A stretch of 64,000 nucleotides of DNA from Paraphysomonas bandaiensis. Taxonomy: Eukaryota > Chrysophyceae. The translations under genes were made by a program, and so were the position numbers. The notes under the pieces are model-generated. The model saw only the letters and a program-made list of their open reading frames with translations, was not told the origin of the DNA and ran no database searches. The stretch spans positions 1 through 64,000 of the forward strand of contig CBFFRP010000064.1 of the NCBI GenBank assembly GCA_965644295.1, given 5' to 3'. Positions 22,331 through 34,400 of the stretch are shown here, piece after piece. Within the stretch, counting starts at the first letter, position 1. Each line of letters opens with the position of its first letter.

Positions 22331-22384
22331 CAAAGGCTTACCGAATGTAATATGTAATGACTGATACGATTCTACTGCTCGACA

Positions 22385-22495
22385 GAATTCCAGAAGTCAG
22401 GTATATTCTATATCAACATTCTGGTGCCTACTGCATTTGCTTTGAGTGGCAGAGCGAAAGTGGTTGCACCTTGGTGCTTGCGGCGAAGTGTATAT
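22385..22495 (+). repeat. LINE-derived repeat fragment (module B + start of 3' end)
   Basis: AGAAGTCAGGTATATTCTATATCAACATTCTGG, GCATTTGCTTTGAGTGGCAGAGCGAAAG and GTTGCACCTTGGTGCTTGCGGCG match module B and the beginning of the shared tail at 10780-10865 and 49645-49735. It ends abruptly. Confidence 0.65.
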
Positions 22496-22846
22496 CGTGA
22501 GAATGGTATCTCCTTTCTGAGTTCTGACGGTGATGGCAACAAAACAGAGGATGATGACGCTGATTTTGGCTATGTGGAGAAAATACTTCTGTCAACTCAA
22601 AATATGAAATATAGTATTGCACTATATTGTTTCTTTTATCATCGATACAGTCGCGATGAGGTAGTATAGTATATAGTAGATGAAGCCAGATGCTACCTCT
22701 ATGCATAAGAGTAAACAGGATTTTTACGATTGCATGGCGATGAATTAGCTAGCGATAATTTAATCTATGAAACCTATATACTATATTTTCATATATAGTG
22801 AAATAAAGAGTCGTCTGAGTGTGTTTAAATAGTACTAAAAGTACGT

Positions 22847-24631
22847 TTAGTTGGGGTAACGATACCCTCGAGGGCGTGGCGGAAAAGGGGGCGGTGCAGG
22901 TACCGGAGGTGGAGGAGGCCGCACGACCCATGGTGGCGGTAAAGGAGGCGCGGCTGCTTGGCAGGGGTTCGGAAACGATGTTTCTCGTGGGATCGGTGCA
23001 GGTGGTCTGAAATGCTCAGGTGTTCGTGGGGGTGGTACCGGAGGCGGCGCTGGAGGGGCAGGTGGACTAGGACGAGTAGTTCCATATTGTCCATATAGGG
23101 CACTGTATTGAGTTAGCCCACTCAATTCTCTACTGACTTCTATATTCGTGGGTGGTCTACCCACTGGCTCTCGAGCGGGAGGTACCGTACGAGGAGGTCG
23201 GGGCGCTGACACAAACTGTATAAATTCGTTAGATGAATACATCGTAGAATTTGGTTTATGTTTCATAGTTCCAGAAACTTCCGTAGAACAAATCGGTATA
23301 TCTTTCAGTATATCCTCCACACCGTGAAGTATATCCTTGATCTCGTTGAAATTTACTTGGATGCAACCGGAGGGGTCCGGTAACAATGTGAGTAAATGAG
23401 GTAGGGATGACACACACTTCTCTATTCCCCCAAAAAACTGATATGCAGCAAACGCGGCTTGCATCATCTTCTCTCCTGTCACCATGTCTAATAGAACCCG
23501 AGATATATCAGCATATGCACTTCGGAGATGATGCGGTGGCCCATGCAACTGCAATGAGTGAATGTGGTTCTCCAGGCGGTCAACAGAACATTTATCACAT
23601 CCTTGAAGGTGTACTCTAAAATATATCCCCAAAATAATCTCCAATGACCATCGTGAGGGGTTTAGACGTCGGTTACACTGTCGCTCTATTCTATGTAGGT
23701 CAACGTCTGGGCACATATCTCTACATGAGTTTTGTGCTGGGGGCAGCAAGGAATTACCAAGAAAGAGACTGTAGTCTGTATTCTTCTCCACACTTGACGG
23801 GATAAGTTTCCAAGTATAGGACCCAGCAAGCAGTTTAGGTAAAATAGCTCCAAGACAATGCCAGTGGGGAGAATATGGGTGAGACTTTGGGGCCCCGAGA
23901 GACCACAAAGCCAGGCGAGCAGCGAGTTGTGTGCAAGTTCGCAGTTTATTCATGGGATGCCGGGTCGATTCATTACCACCAATCTCACGTGAAGACACCA
24001 CGTACTCTAGTAGAAAAGAAAATAACTCACCAGAAGAAGGTTCTTCAGCTGGCCGTGAAGGGCCAGCTTCAAGTATATGGGGAAATTGCCTTGAACAGAG
24101 AACGTCAAATAAGGTGAGAACGGTAGAGATTGAGAACTCTTCCAGAAATATGTTATCCATCCTGGCCACGTCCCTAGTTTCGGATACGAAAGCTATCCAG
24201 CACTGCAATGCTCCCCTCACAGCTCGGTTTCTGCTTATAAGCTTGATTGTTGGAAGCTGTTCTATACAGTCACGAAGGCCAGCAAGGCCACTTATGTCCC
24301 ACCGTCGGACACACATATCACTACTTAGGTTCAACAACACCCAGCCAGGAGACATAGGCATTTTAATATCACGACGAATTGATTCTTCCTTGATATCACA
24401 GGACAAACACTCAACGAACCCAGGATAGCTCTGCAGTATATAGCCCACTGGAGAATCAGCCACCCATGCTGTGATTCTTTTGAACGAATCATCTCCACAC
24501 TTATCGTTGAGGTAGTCCACAGGAATACGCCCACGAAGAGGAGCCAAATACTCCCATAGGAGCTCTATCTCATGATCTAATCGGTGATATTTATCGTCAC
24601 TACGAGATCTTTTTGTCATTAAACAGATCAA
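22847..24631 (-). CDS. Unknown protein with proline-rich C-terminus
   Basis: The frame encodes 594 residues without introns. I do not recognise the first ~440 residues. They look globular and mostly helical, with Cys-rich patches (CDKCSVDRLENHIH), and contain no catalytic motif I can name. The last ~120 residues are rich in Pro with PPAPPAPPPVPPPR-type runs and many Arg, ending PPRPRGYRYPN. Such tails bind SH3, WW or profilin-type partners in other proteins. The start could be the ATG at 24631 or the one four codons later at 24619 (MTKRSRSDDK), which begins a more natural hydrophilic N-terminus. The gene is head to head with 25100. Confidence 0.7.
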   Translation of the reverse strand: MICLMTKRSRSDDKYHRLDHEIELLWEYLAPLRGRIPVDYLNDKCGDDSFKRITAWVADSPVGYILQSYPGFVECLSCDIKEESIRRDIKMPMSPGWVLLNLSSDMCVRRWDISGLAGLRDCIEQLPTIKLISRNRAVRGALQCWIAFVSETRDVARMDNIFLEEFSISTVLTLFDVLCSRQFPHILEAGPSRPAEEPSSGELFSFLLEYVVSSREIGGNESTRHPMNKLRTCTQLAARLALWSLGAPKSHPYSPHWHCLGAILPKLLAGSYTWKLIPSSVEKNTDYSLFLGNSLLPPAQNSCRDMCPDVDLHRIERQCNRRLNPSRWSLEIILGIYFRVHLQGCDKCSVDRLENHIHSLQLHGPPHHLRSAYADISRVLLDMVTGEKMMQAAFAAYQFFGGIEKCVSSLPHLLTLLPDPSGCIQVNFNEIKDILHGVEDILKDIPICSTEVSGTMKHKPNSTMYSSNEFIQFVSAPRPPRTVPPAREPVGRPPTNIEVSRELSGLTQYSALYGQYGTTRPSPPAPPAPPPVPPPRTPEHFRPPAPIPRETSFPNPCQAAAPPLPPPWVVRPPPPPVPAPPPFPPRPRGYRYPN

Positions 24632-25099
24632 ATATTGAATAGATTAATGAATGGGTCTCATGAACCTTCTGATGATCTGATAACAGTCATCCACCCATGT
24701 GGTTTGTGTCGGATATATACCTCAGTCCAACTGCTCGACTGAAAAACTGCATATGTGTGTACATATAGACATATTTTTAACCATTGGACCATGCTATACC
24801 GTATACGACGTAGCAGGGATACACGCAGGAAGTATGTATATGTGCCAACTTAGACGTGCGTACCAATGTACTGGTACAGCTGAAGATATAATTTGTACTG
24901 CAATACATGTATTACAGTACATTCGCCAACTCGCTCAGTGTTGTGTGCTGCTGCTCGTGTTGTCAGTATTTTAACAGCATCTGCAGATATGGCTGCATAG
25001 ATACGATCCTCACCGTGCAACTAAGAAATGAAGTTATCCTTCAGTAGAGGTATGTAAACCAAGAAGTCGGATATCTTGTGTTGTTACTGACTGCAAACA
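24632..25099. promoter_or_regulatory. Intergenic region between divergent genes (24631 minus, 25100 plus)
   Basis: The two start codons are 468 bp apart, so both promoters should lie here. I see no defined motif, only TATATA-rich stretches. Confidence 0.35.
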
Positions 25100-25705
25100 A
25101 TGAACCGCCGAGGCATGTCAATGACACCTTCATCCACAACCAATCCAGTGGGTAAAACTGCACCGAATGGAGGACTAACTCCGACTCCTGTTTGTGATAT
25201 TGTTCCAAAGACCCCAAGTGTCACCAATACAAGCCAAAACAATAAAATGCGATATGACGTGGATGAATCAGGTGTTTTGAACATACATACGTATCCAACA
25301 TGCAATGAAATCATGTATATGTTGCCTTTTCCATTCTTCTGTCTTGGATGTTTCTCTGCAAAGAGTGCAATCGTGGAATTTAACGATAATACAAGTATGG
25401 TCAAAATTAGGCAATGTTACGGATTTTTGTGCTGTTGTTCCTCTACAATATATCGCCCGTACTGTGATATTGGAAATATCGCATGTCAAAAAGTTAAGCA
25501 AATTCGGGGCCAAGACCCTGGGGTGGAAGTAATACACATCTACCGAGCAGTGATCTTATGGAATGACGGCAGTACGACTGTTTTGTCTCCACCTGATTAT
25601 TTCCCACAGGTTGCCAAGGAGGCGCTAGCATTTCATCTCTTTGTATTTGGACGAAACAACCCTTACTACAACGCACCTCAAGCACATGAATTAGAGATAC
25701 CATGA
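25100..25705 (+). CDS. Conserved-looking small protein of unknown function
   Basis: The single-exon frame encodes 201 residues. The first ~50 are Thr/Pro/Asn-rich and probably disordered (TNPVGKTAPNGGLTPTP). Residues about 50-195 look like a compact beta-rich domain with alternating hydrophobic strands and clustered cysteines (FFCLGCFSAKSAIVEF, CYGFLCCCSST, YCDIGNIACQKVKQI). The ending is DYFPQVAKEALAFHLFVFGRNNP. The strand pattern could be a PH-like beta barrel or a membrane-peripheral domain anchored by acylated cysteines. Both are inference. I cannot name the family. Confidence 0.6.
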   Translation: MNRRGMSMTPSSTTNPVGKTAPNGGLTPTPVCDIVPKTPSVTNTSQNNKMRYDVDESGVLNIHTYPTCNEIMYMLPFPFFCLGCFSAKSAIVEFNDNTSMVKIRQCYGFLCCCSSTIYRPYCDIGNIACQKVKQIRGQDPGVEVIHIYRAVILWNDGSTTVLSPPDYFPQVAKEALAFHLFVFGRNNPYYNAPQAHELEIP

Positions 25706-27693
25706 CACATGGCTATAGACTCTAGTACTATATACTGATCTTATTAGATGCATTGAAAATGGACATCTCTTACAGACAGCCTACTTTATCCTGTTATATA
25801 AAGCGCCACACTATCGATATCAAAGATGTATTTGTGCACAGTTTTATGAATGTCGAATTGATAAAGTTGCTTGATTTTAGTATATAATATATGTGTTCTA
25901 TAGCTTGCTTATAAACTAGTATTACTTGCCCTCGAAGTGGACTGTAAGAGCTGAAGTACTGATAAATCAATGAGTTTTGATTATATCTGACCACGACCAA
26001 AGACTTCAGTATCATCCCAAAGTTGTTTATTACAAAAAACTAATATTTATACGACTATTGTGGCTCTCTTTCTTGGTTTCGATGGAATGTTTCATTGTTT
26101 CTAAACAAACTTATACTAAGTGGCTCGTCACTATATAATACTTCTAAAACTAATAAAATGATCTACTAAACAATAATACACGTATCTTTTTTATCATGAA
26201 CGTAGTAATCTTAAAGGGAAATACTTTATAACCTAGTCAAATTGATTGAATTGCCTAGTCGCACTATTTTTGGTGTAAATACCTAGTCAAAGTAATAAAT
26301 GATTCAACTTATTCAATTTTAGTTGTAAAGCTATTCATAAATTGTACTCGCAAAGAGAGCAGGTTAAGTGAAAGCAACGCAGCATAGATCAGGTCAACGC
26401 AATGTTAGAGGACAGAAAACAAGATATTTTATATTTTATAGTAGCATAGACAGGGCTCCACTCTTCTTCGTTCTCTGATCAAAGTATTCATATCTGCCTA
26501 GTCAAATTGGTTTAGCTATCTAGTCACACCAAAATTGGGTTAAAAACCTAGTCATTAAATAATTCAGTTTACAATGACTAGGTTGACTAGGTGTTTTACT
26601 CCCAAGTTTGAGTAAAATTTTCATTTTTGACTAGGTGAATACCCTAAACCACCTAGTCAACCTAGTCATTGTAAACTGAATTATTAAATGACTAGGGTTT
26701 TCAACCAATTTTGGTGTGACTAGGGTTTTAAACCAATTTTGGTGTGACTAGGTAATTAAACCAATATGACTAAGTTGAATAACAGATCCCAATCTTAAAA
26801 CAAAGTTACGATTAATATATCGCCACAGGTAGGGCAATTTAGCCATAGATCATGAGCTATGAGCTTAACATGAGTGTGTGTACCATACTTACTCAGTAGA
26901 CGGGGATGTATATATTATATTCGATCGTTCTATAATGTATTTGGTCAATAAGTTATAAATTTACCTGGTATCTGGCATAAGTTTCTCAAGTGAATATTTT
27001 CATTCAACATTGATGAAGTCGCCAGTTCTCGTGTTGTACTAGTACATTGGTTGTGTGTATTGTGCGTTGTACGTGCCCTTCCTCATATACTATATATACA
27101 TCTAACACCAGTACTATCATGCGTGATGTGCACATAGGTTTTCTGTGTGCATATCTATTGACACATGTCCAAGATTTAGTAATGCACGTCATGGGTTAAC
27201 ATCGTTGCATTCAACTCTGCATCGCGAAGTACCATATCATAAACGCATCGAGTTTATGATCCTTATATGCTCATGGATCATAAAACTTGCTCTTGTATAT
27301 AGCATGACATGATTCAACACACATTGTGCAGGATTTACAAACTGTAGAGCAAGATCTGACTGCGATTTGTGAGTTATCTGTGGTATATCCATTGAAAATA
27401 GCCAATTTCTGCACAAAAGGTGGTTTTTTAAAGCCTTTTCTAAGGCATAATATTTAACCTAGAAATTGAATGTAGAAATTACTGAAATTTTGGAATACAC
27501 CCAATGGATAATCAACATAATAGTCCAATTTTCCCTAATTTTCTCCAGATAGTTGCCAGTATATTGTATTGTACTTGACGCACTAAAAATTTCAATACAT
27601 CTCACTGCAATTGTCTCCAAGTTACACGAGTTTGTTCATATTACCACTGCAGTTGATAAAACCCACTCTGTTTGGTAGTAATCTGATAGTGCG
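25706..27693. other. Intergenic, contains a CTAGTCA-rich foldback region
   Basis: No gene. Between 26220 and 26780 the motif CCTAGTCA/TGACTAGG recurs many times in both orientations (separate entry). The rest is AT-rich. Around 27232-27290 there is a small hairpin (TCATAAA...TTTATGA). Confidence 0.6.
26220..26785. repeat. CTAGTCA foldback element, long imperfect palindrome
   Basis: The left arm at about 26497-26593 reads CCTAGTCAAATTGGTTTAGC, then CTAGTCACACCAAAATTGGG and CTAGTCATTAAATAATTCAG. The right arm at about 26651-26780 is its inverted copy, with CTGAATTATTAAATGACTAG and then CCAATTTTGGTGTGACTAG, the latter duplicated. The loop is about 58 bp. A further, more diverged left copy lies at 26224-26310. 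The structure resembles a foldback MITE whose arm contains a tandemly repeated ~30-bp unit. No coding capacity is visible. Confidence 0.8.
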
Positions 27694-29754
27694 ATGTCCG
27701 ACAAGGAGGAGTATCAGTCTTCCAGTGAAGATGTTTCCTCACAACATGAGGCAGAAGAGGAATGTGTTGATGATCAAATACCAGTTGCGAGCTGGCAAAA
27801 TAGTGATGATAATACCCCTCCTGTGCCTCCCTCCCCTGCGGCACACACCGTCCCTTCACCTCCTGTTGAACCAGAAGTCAGTAATATTATAGCGGAGTTT
27901 GAAAAGGTCAGTTCATAGAATTATCAGTGCATTGCGATGTGTGTGCATTGGTTTGTGTGTATTGATATAAGTTTATTGTGTTTTATGTCTGATGATAATT
28001 CTCTTTCATGTTACTACCTCGCATGTTCTATTTTACGTCATGAGATGGTAACGTAGCTCTCTAACAGGCAGCGATGGAGCACATCACTGACGAAGAATAC
28101 TGGGATAACCTCATGTCTAGAGCTAAGGAGATGAAACTAATACCTGACCCGCCATTGCAGTTTAATAGTAAAGACACAGATGAGAGAACGTTATTCGGTG
28201 CCGTGAAAGCGAATAAGATAAACATAGTAAGTGCTATAGTACGAGTGTTTATACCTCAATAGATATCTAAATATATGTGTATATATATGTATTATCCAAT
28301 GTTAGTAACAATGCATTATCAGGTCGAGGAGTTATTGGAAGAGGGGGAGGATCCAAACCAGCAAAATGAAAATGGAACATATGCCATGCATTTTGCTTGC
28401 ATAAAGAATTTCTTGACAGTTGCGAAGCTATTGAAACAGCATGGTGCTGCTGTTGATGTACAGAATCATGCCGGCCTCACCCCATTGCACTGTGCTGTTG
28501 ATGTCGGTGGCAGCATGAAACTTTGCGTTTGGCTTGTAGCAAATGGCGCTGAAGTGGATGCTGCGAGTGGTACAGGGAAAACTCCATTACACTGCACCTG
28601 TCTACAAGGATTTACAGATATTGCTCAGTGGTTAATCAAGAAAGGGGCAAATCCAGTGGCACAAACAACAGATGGATCTTTTCCTGTGCATTTTGCTTGC
28701 CATAGAGGTAGCATGGACCTTGTTGACTTACTGCTGGAACATGGAGCATCATTGGATGTGGTGAACCACAATGGGGAGACGCCGTTTATGTGGGCATGTG
28801 ACAGAGGTCATCTGGAGCTGGTGACGGCTCTGAAGGAAAAAGGTGTGAATGTATTTGCGAGGTGTAACTTAGGTCATACTGCGCTTCACTTCGCCGCTTT
28901 GAACGGCCATATCGACGTTGTTATATACCTTGTCCAGTCCTGTGATTTGGACGTAAATGCGACAGACAATGACATGGGAACTGCACTGCACTGCGCTTGT
29001 CAACGGGGTCATCTCGAGGTGGCAATGTGGCTGGCCGAAAGAGCTGCACTCAATATTGTAACATCATCTAGAGTTACTCTGCTTCATAGTGCTTGTGACG
29101 GAGGCAATATACAAATTGTGGAGATGCTGTGTGATAAAGGTCTTGACCCGGGAGCTAAAGACATTGATATGCGGTGTGTAATGCATTTGAATTTGTATGT
29201 TTTTAGAAACAAGGCCATAAAAATATGTACGACAAATTCTCTCTATATAGTTTTTTGTTTTTGAGTGCCACATGCACCCACTATATGCATGATATAACTG
29301 CAATGTTTTGCAGGACACCTTTGCACTATGCAGCATACAGGGGACATACTGCTGTCGTGGAGTGGTTTCATAATAACTTCGAGAATGTTGATCTTCTAAT
29401 GCGCGTCAGTAACAAGAGAGGTAGCAACTGTTTGCATGTGGCCTGCCAAAAGGGCCACCTTGAATTGGTGAAGTACCTCATCGCTTGTGGCGTTCCGATT
29501 GACTGCCAAAATAACAGTGGCAATACACCACTACATATGGCGAGTGAGAATGGTCATATTGCTCTTGCCAAATGGCTTGCAGATCATGGTGCTAAGTTGT
29601 GGGTCTAGGCGTTGCTTATTACTGTTCATTCACTACATGTTCCGTGCGTCCAGCCCTGATAGGTCGACCCTCTAACCATTTTTTGTAGGATGGCCATAAG
29701 AAAATAGCTTATTTGTTAGACTTAGTTGGCGACTATGTGGTGGTCTTGTACTGA
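27694..29754 (+). CDS. Ankyrin-repeat protein, five exons
   Basis: Exons 27694-27906, 28068-28226, 28323-29173, 29314-29602 and 29689-29754 join in frame into a 525-residue protein. The first ~70 residues are acidic and Pro/Ser-rich (DKEEYQSSSEDVSSQHEAEE). About a dozen ankyrin repeats follow from about residue 110 to the end, each with the GxTPLHxA and hydrophobic helix pattern (GLTPLHCAVDVGG, GKTPLHCTCLQG, GHTALHFAALNGH, GNTPLHMASENGH). Ankyrin stacks bind proteins, and no catalytic domain is attached. The intron at 29174 splits an Arg codon (CG|G) and rebuilds RTPLHYAAYRGH. The last intron has the weaker donor GTCTAG, but the exon after it (DGHKKIAYLLDL) completes a final repeat. The coding part ends in DYVVVLY. 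Confidence 0.9.
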
Positions 29755-30282
29755 AGTCGTTGTGCGCCTGCATGTGTGTTGTCATATGTAAATTGTTATT
29801 CATATGCTGATGATTTGCTCATTATACGAACACATAACTAATATTCAACCGTACTTTAAGAATTCTACAATTAGTATTACAAATTATTGATACGGTTCAG
29901 GATTAATCAATATCGGGTATGACAATATCGTTGCGCCCTAGCGAGGGGCAAGTTATTACTACATAACCTAGATTATCATGAGGAATACATGTAACATTTA
30001 CAAGCTCTGTTTTCAATCTGTATCACTATTCTAACAACCATTTGTCTAAAACATCAGACAGAATTACAGAGTCCCACGTTCGGTGATTTACGTAAACGAA
30101 GAAATCCCATACTATATTGCTGTAATAGGTAATAGTGCATATACATATTTAATGTATTATGTTGAGTTTTGCTACTCAAGTTGAGAGCATTTAAAGCTGT
30201 AGTTCGTAGTTCAAAAGTATTGGAATTGTTACTGTTAATGGAAGAATCAGAAGTGGTTAACTGTATTATGTATTATGAGAAC
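29755..30282. other. Intergenic, no feature seen
   Basis: AT-rich sequence downstream of the ankyrin gene. No repeat copy or reading frame is supported. Confidence 0.5.
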
Positions 30283-31070
30283 CAGGGATAGGGAACAATA
30301 TATTGCACTACTATTGTTAGATAGCGTTCCATCAATAGTATTGATGGATTTTTTAAACCAGTCCTACAATACAATTACAATATATTGCAATATATTTTCA
30401 ATGTATTGCAATATATTAGTATGACTAATCAGTAGGTAAACACATCCGTAGATTTCATTTTTAGTATTAGTCATTAAGATCGCATGACAACCAAACCAAC
30501 TGCTGCTTATTATAGTAGCTACGAAAAATCCACCTCGTCCTCATCCTCTGAGCCATCATCGGTGACGTCAACACCACCATATTCATCCACAGAATTAATT
30601 AGTATCCGGCCATAACTGTCGAATAGCTTTCAGAAACAACAGCATATATATTAAGTAGGATGGATACTTTTGCGCAACACTGATATAATATGTTTAGCTC
30701 TGCTGAACAGACGTTCCCATGTATTGGAAGTACATACCAGGGCCAGGCAACCGTTAATGACTCGTGGATCTCTACGTTTCTTAATTTTTTGACTGAAGAT
30801 TTTTAGTCGCATAGTCAACATCAGCTTCATTATCCTTTGTAATGTTGTAATCAATTTCTCAGTTATTTATATCCATTTTTCACCCTACAGTTGAGAAACT
30901 TCTCTTATATGACTACCATAATATTGATTGCAATATATTGCAATAGTATAGTATAGAAACAATATTGATGGAATATTTGACCAGTCCACCAATCAATATA
31001 TTACTACAAAATATATTGCAATATATTGTACAATGTATTGCAATACAATATATATTGTTCCCTATCCCTG
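30283..31070. mobile_element. Internally deleted hAT transposon, 788 bp
   Basis: The ends are inverted repeats: CAGGGATAGGGAACAATATA from 30283 and its complement ending CCCTATCCCTG at 31070. Both continue into AATATATTGCAATA-type subterminal repeats. CAGGG termini are typical of hAT. Inside, on the minus strand, a frame at about 30535-30854 carries the hAT C-terminal dimerisation motif (see next entry). An 8-bp duplication directly at the ends is not seen. The sequence left of the element ends GAGAAC, and a GAGAAC occurs about 17 bp to the right of the element, so the right flank may have been rearranged. Confidence 0.8.
30535..30854 (-). pseudogene. hAT transposase C-terminal (dimerisation) remnant
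   Basis: The minus-strand frame from 30854 reads RDPRVINGCLALVCTSNTWE followed by RLFSRAKHIISVLRKSIHP. This matches the hAT C-terminal pattern in which a Ser/Trp-Glu-Arg-x-Phe-Ser segment precedes RN/RKS-L-x-P. It then meets a stop at 30651-30653. After further stops, a same-strand stretch reads INSVDEYGGVDVTDDGSEDE, an acidic tail. Everything upstream of the C-terminus is missing. Confidence 0.75.
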
Positions 31071-31249
31071 CTTGGTTGCACTCATTGAGAACTAATGTCA
31101 TGATAGCAATCATAGTAGTGAAACTGAATATATTTTGACCGTATAAGATTGTGATATATATATATATTGAAAGTCATATTATGAATTTGGTGATTGACAA
31201 GTGATATTGATAATAAGATTATTATAATATGTTTCTAACTTATATCTAG

Positions 31250-31310
31250 GTTATCAGAGTTGAACACTGACTCTTAAACGCCTATTGCTAATAATAAGAC
31301 ATTCAATACT
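31250..31310 (+). repeat. Short LINE 3'-end fragment
   Basis: TATCAGAGTTGAACACTGACTCTTAAACGCCTATTGCTAATAATAAGAC is the last ~50 bp of the LINE-derived family. Confidence 0.65.
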
Positions 31311-31418
31311 AACTTATGGTCTAAAAATAGAGTGAAAATATTATTCACTTATGTCAATTCTAACATATTATGCATTCCCATATTTTTCTATATATATTTA
31401 CACTGCTATACTCAGTAG

Positions 31419-34400
31419 TCATTTTAATTTTCCTGATGCTATTTTAATCAGCTTCTGAGTATAATATCGATACATTACAGGAGTATTCACATTATTCCAG
31501 GCCTCTGCACATTTCCAAGTGCAGAATACTTTGTCATTCCCTCGTCTGTGGCCATATTGCTCTCGAAGAGCTTTCTGACTATCTAAGTACTTCGCTGAGA
31601 AAGCTAATGCAGTTCTATCTGTATGCATAGGTTGTGACAGAAACCCTCCACGTTTGTGAGGCCTAAAATCATTCTTGGAACCTGTTCTTAGCAAAGTTGG
31701 AATAAGCTTCCCTAAAATACATAACGTGAAAAGACGTCGAAACATTTAAACTCTAAGTGGTACCTTTTCCTCTGAACGACCTGCCACAACATGAACACGG
31801 ATTCGGGTTCCACGGTAGCCGCTTCTTGACCTTCTTGGTTTTCTTTGATTTAGCTTTTCGGTCTGGCACTGGTTCGGGATTGATCTTTATACACTCTCCA
31901 TTTGAATTAACCTGTCCACTGAGCTTATTTTCAGGGTTGTCGTCTTCATCGCTATCAATATTATAGATGTCATCAGTATCATAGTTATCAGTAGATTCTT
32001 GTAACTCTTTTTCAAAATCACTTCCGTATGACTCTTGTCGACCAAATAAATCGCCTTGTACCTCATCCGTATCAGACATTCCAGTGAGCTCGAATATACC
32101 ATCATCGTCATTACTACTCCCTCCGTTCTCACGCCTGAAGCGGGCTCTCGTAGATTTTTTTTTGGCAGACAAAATCCGTTTCCGAGTGCGTGACATAGGG
32201 GTGGGTACAGAAGAATGGGATGATATAGCATTGATATGCTTTAGAATTTTATCTGGAAAAAAGCTTAAAGTCCCAGGAGAGGAGAAGTTGTATTCGTGTG
32301 GTAAATTGAGGTCCTCAGAGAGCGCTTGTAAAGCTTCCAGTACGGCGGATATCTGCTCTAAGCTTGTAGTAATGATAGTTACAGACTCCAATGCACAATA
32401 TTGAACTCTTCCCTCCATATGGACCCTTTGACCCTCACTACGTGAGTGCAAAGCTTCTACCATCTTCTGGTAGTGCTCAGCCGCACTAGAGGATCTCCGT
32501 AAAGCAAACTTTACTACGTTACTGTAATGTGAATGTAATTTGTTAACTACGTTCATAGGCCCCCTATAATAAATTATGACTGCATTAGATGCACCACAAC
32601 ACAGAAAGTTGATGCACATACCCCATAAGACAATTACTCAATTTTAGAAGTTTCTCCTGGTGTCGTCGCTCAATAATGCAGATGGCTGTGCGTCCTCCAA
32701 TGTAATTTTGCTCATTCTGTACCCCAATAAAGTGTTCAGCATGCTTAACATCTGACGGGCTTGGGCAGTTGCGCACATAATGTTCTTTGGCGTAGTTAGC
32801 ATCATCGATCACTTTCATCAGTTTGTGATTGGCACTTCGGTTTCTAATACTCCTCTGAGCCATACGCACCTATACGAGGCGTACAGACACACATTACATA
32901 CATGGACACAGAACATATTTACGGCACAATCACGACGAAGAACTGCATAGCATCGCGTAAACATATATGCGCAAGTCCACACACCTCACGACTATGGGCC
33001 TCTTCTTCCTGCTCCAATCGACTCGCAAGAGAAGTATGTAAGAGCTTTTCCCACCTTGTCATCACTTTATCTAAAAAATCTTCGGTGTACAACGCTTTAC
33101 TCTTTACCAACTGGAATAAGCCCTTCGTATTGTTAATCGTAACATTCTCGTTAAACTTAGGAGGGGACTTCTTTGGGACACGTTTTCTTAATGCCTCGTG
33201 AGGTATGGGTGGTTTGTTAGGGCGTGGAGGGGATGGAAATACAGGAGAAGCTGGTCCAGCACTGGCACTTCTTTTCATACGAGAAAATACTGCCGGTATG
33301 GGAGGTTTGCGGGTAAGTTTGTAGTCTAGCTGGGTTGCCGACATAAGTTTAGATGCCGCTCGACTAGGAGTAGCTGAACGTGGTCGACGGTGAGGAAGGG
33401 GTGCGGTACTGGCGTGAACTCCCGAAGAAACGGTAGCATAAGCCGATTGCGGTCGCGTACGCGAGTTGGCTTTGCTTGTATCATTTTCACCTTCAGAGTG
33501 TGAATAATCATTTTTAAAAGAACTCTCTGACTGATTCGAGTAGGGTATAGGATCTGCTGGTTGTACGCCTACATTGGGCGTTTGTGGACTCGAAGGTGGA
33601 TCCTTATCAGCCTTCTGTGCCGGCGAAGGTGTCGAAGAGGAAAATTCACATTTCTCTGCAATTCTAGCCTTAGGTGAAATTTGAACTTCGTTTGCAGTCA
33701 AGTTATTGGGTGAAACACAGGGCGGTCTAGAATCCGTATCAGATGGCACATTAGGTGTACAACTTGAGAGGTTGTGGGAGTGAGGAGTTTCCGGGGGAGT
33801 AGACGAAGATGAAGAGTCCGGGCTGGTTGCGCCGTGTAGCGTATCCCCTTCATCTTCCGAGACAATCATGCTCATTAGTTTATCCATAGATGACTTCGGC
33901 TGTAATTTCCCAGGGGATTTCTGCTTTGGAGAATAAGAGTGGTTGGGAAAACTATCCTCACTGCTTTGCTCAATGATAAATAAATCCGGAAATAAGTCAC
34001 TCGCTTCCCCTTTATCAGCATCTTCAGAAATCATATTCGTTGCCGCACCCACTACAGATTTAGTGGAGGAGTGCTGGTCATCACACTGTTTACTACCACC
34101 TCTGCCTCCAGAAATATTAATATCATCATCATATTCAGCGGATGGTGACTCCGCTCCATGTACTGAGTGCAGATTAGGAGATTTCCCAACAATTCCACCT
34201 CCAGAAATGTCAAAATCATCGTCATATTCAGCGGATGGTGACTCTGTTCCGTGAACTGAGTGCAGATTAGAAGATTTTCCAACATTTCCACCTCCAGAAA
34301 TGTCAAAATCATCGTTATATTCAACGGATGGTGACTCTGGTCCATGTACTGAGTGATGAAACATCGACTTATAATTGTCATCCTGATTCCCTCCTCTGGA

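Noticed and set aside
22424-22706. Short frames on both strands next to the LTR fragment
   Set aside because: They overlap a LINE fragment and have no recognisable motif.
32585-32869. Separate small gene starting at 32869
   Set aside because: It lacks an ATG at that position (GTG) and joins in frame to the upstream exon ending at 32985 across a good GT...AG intron.
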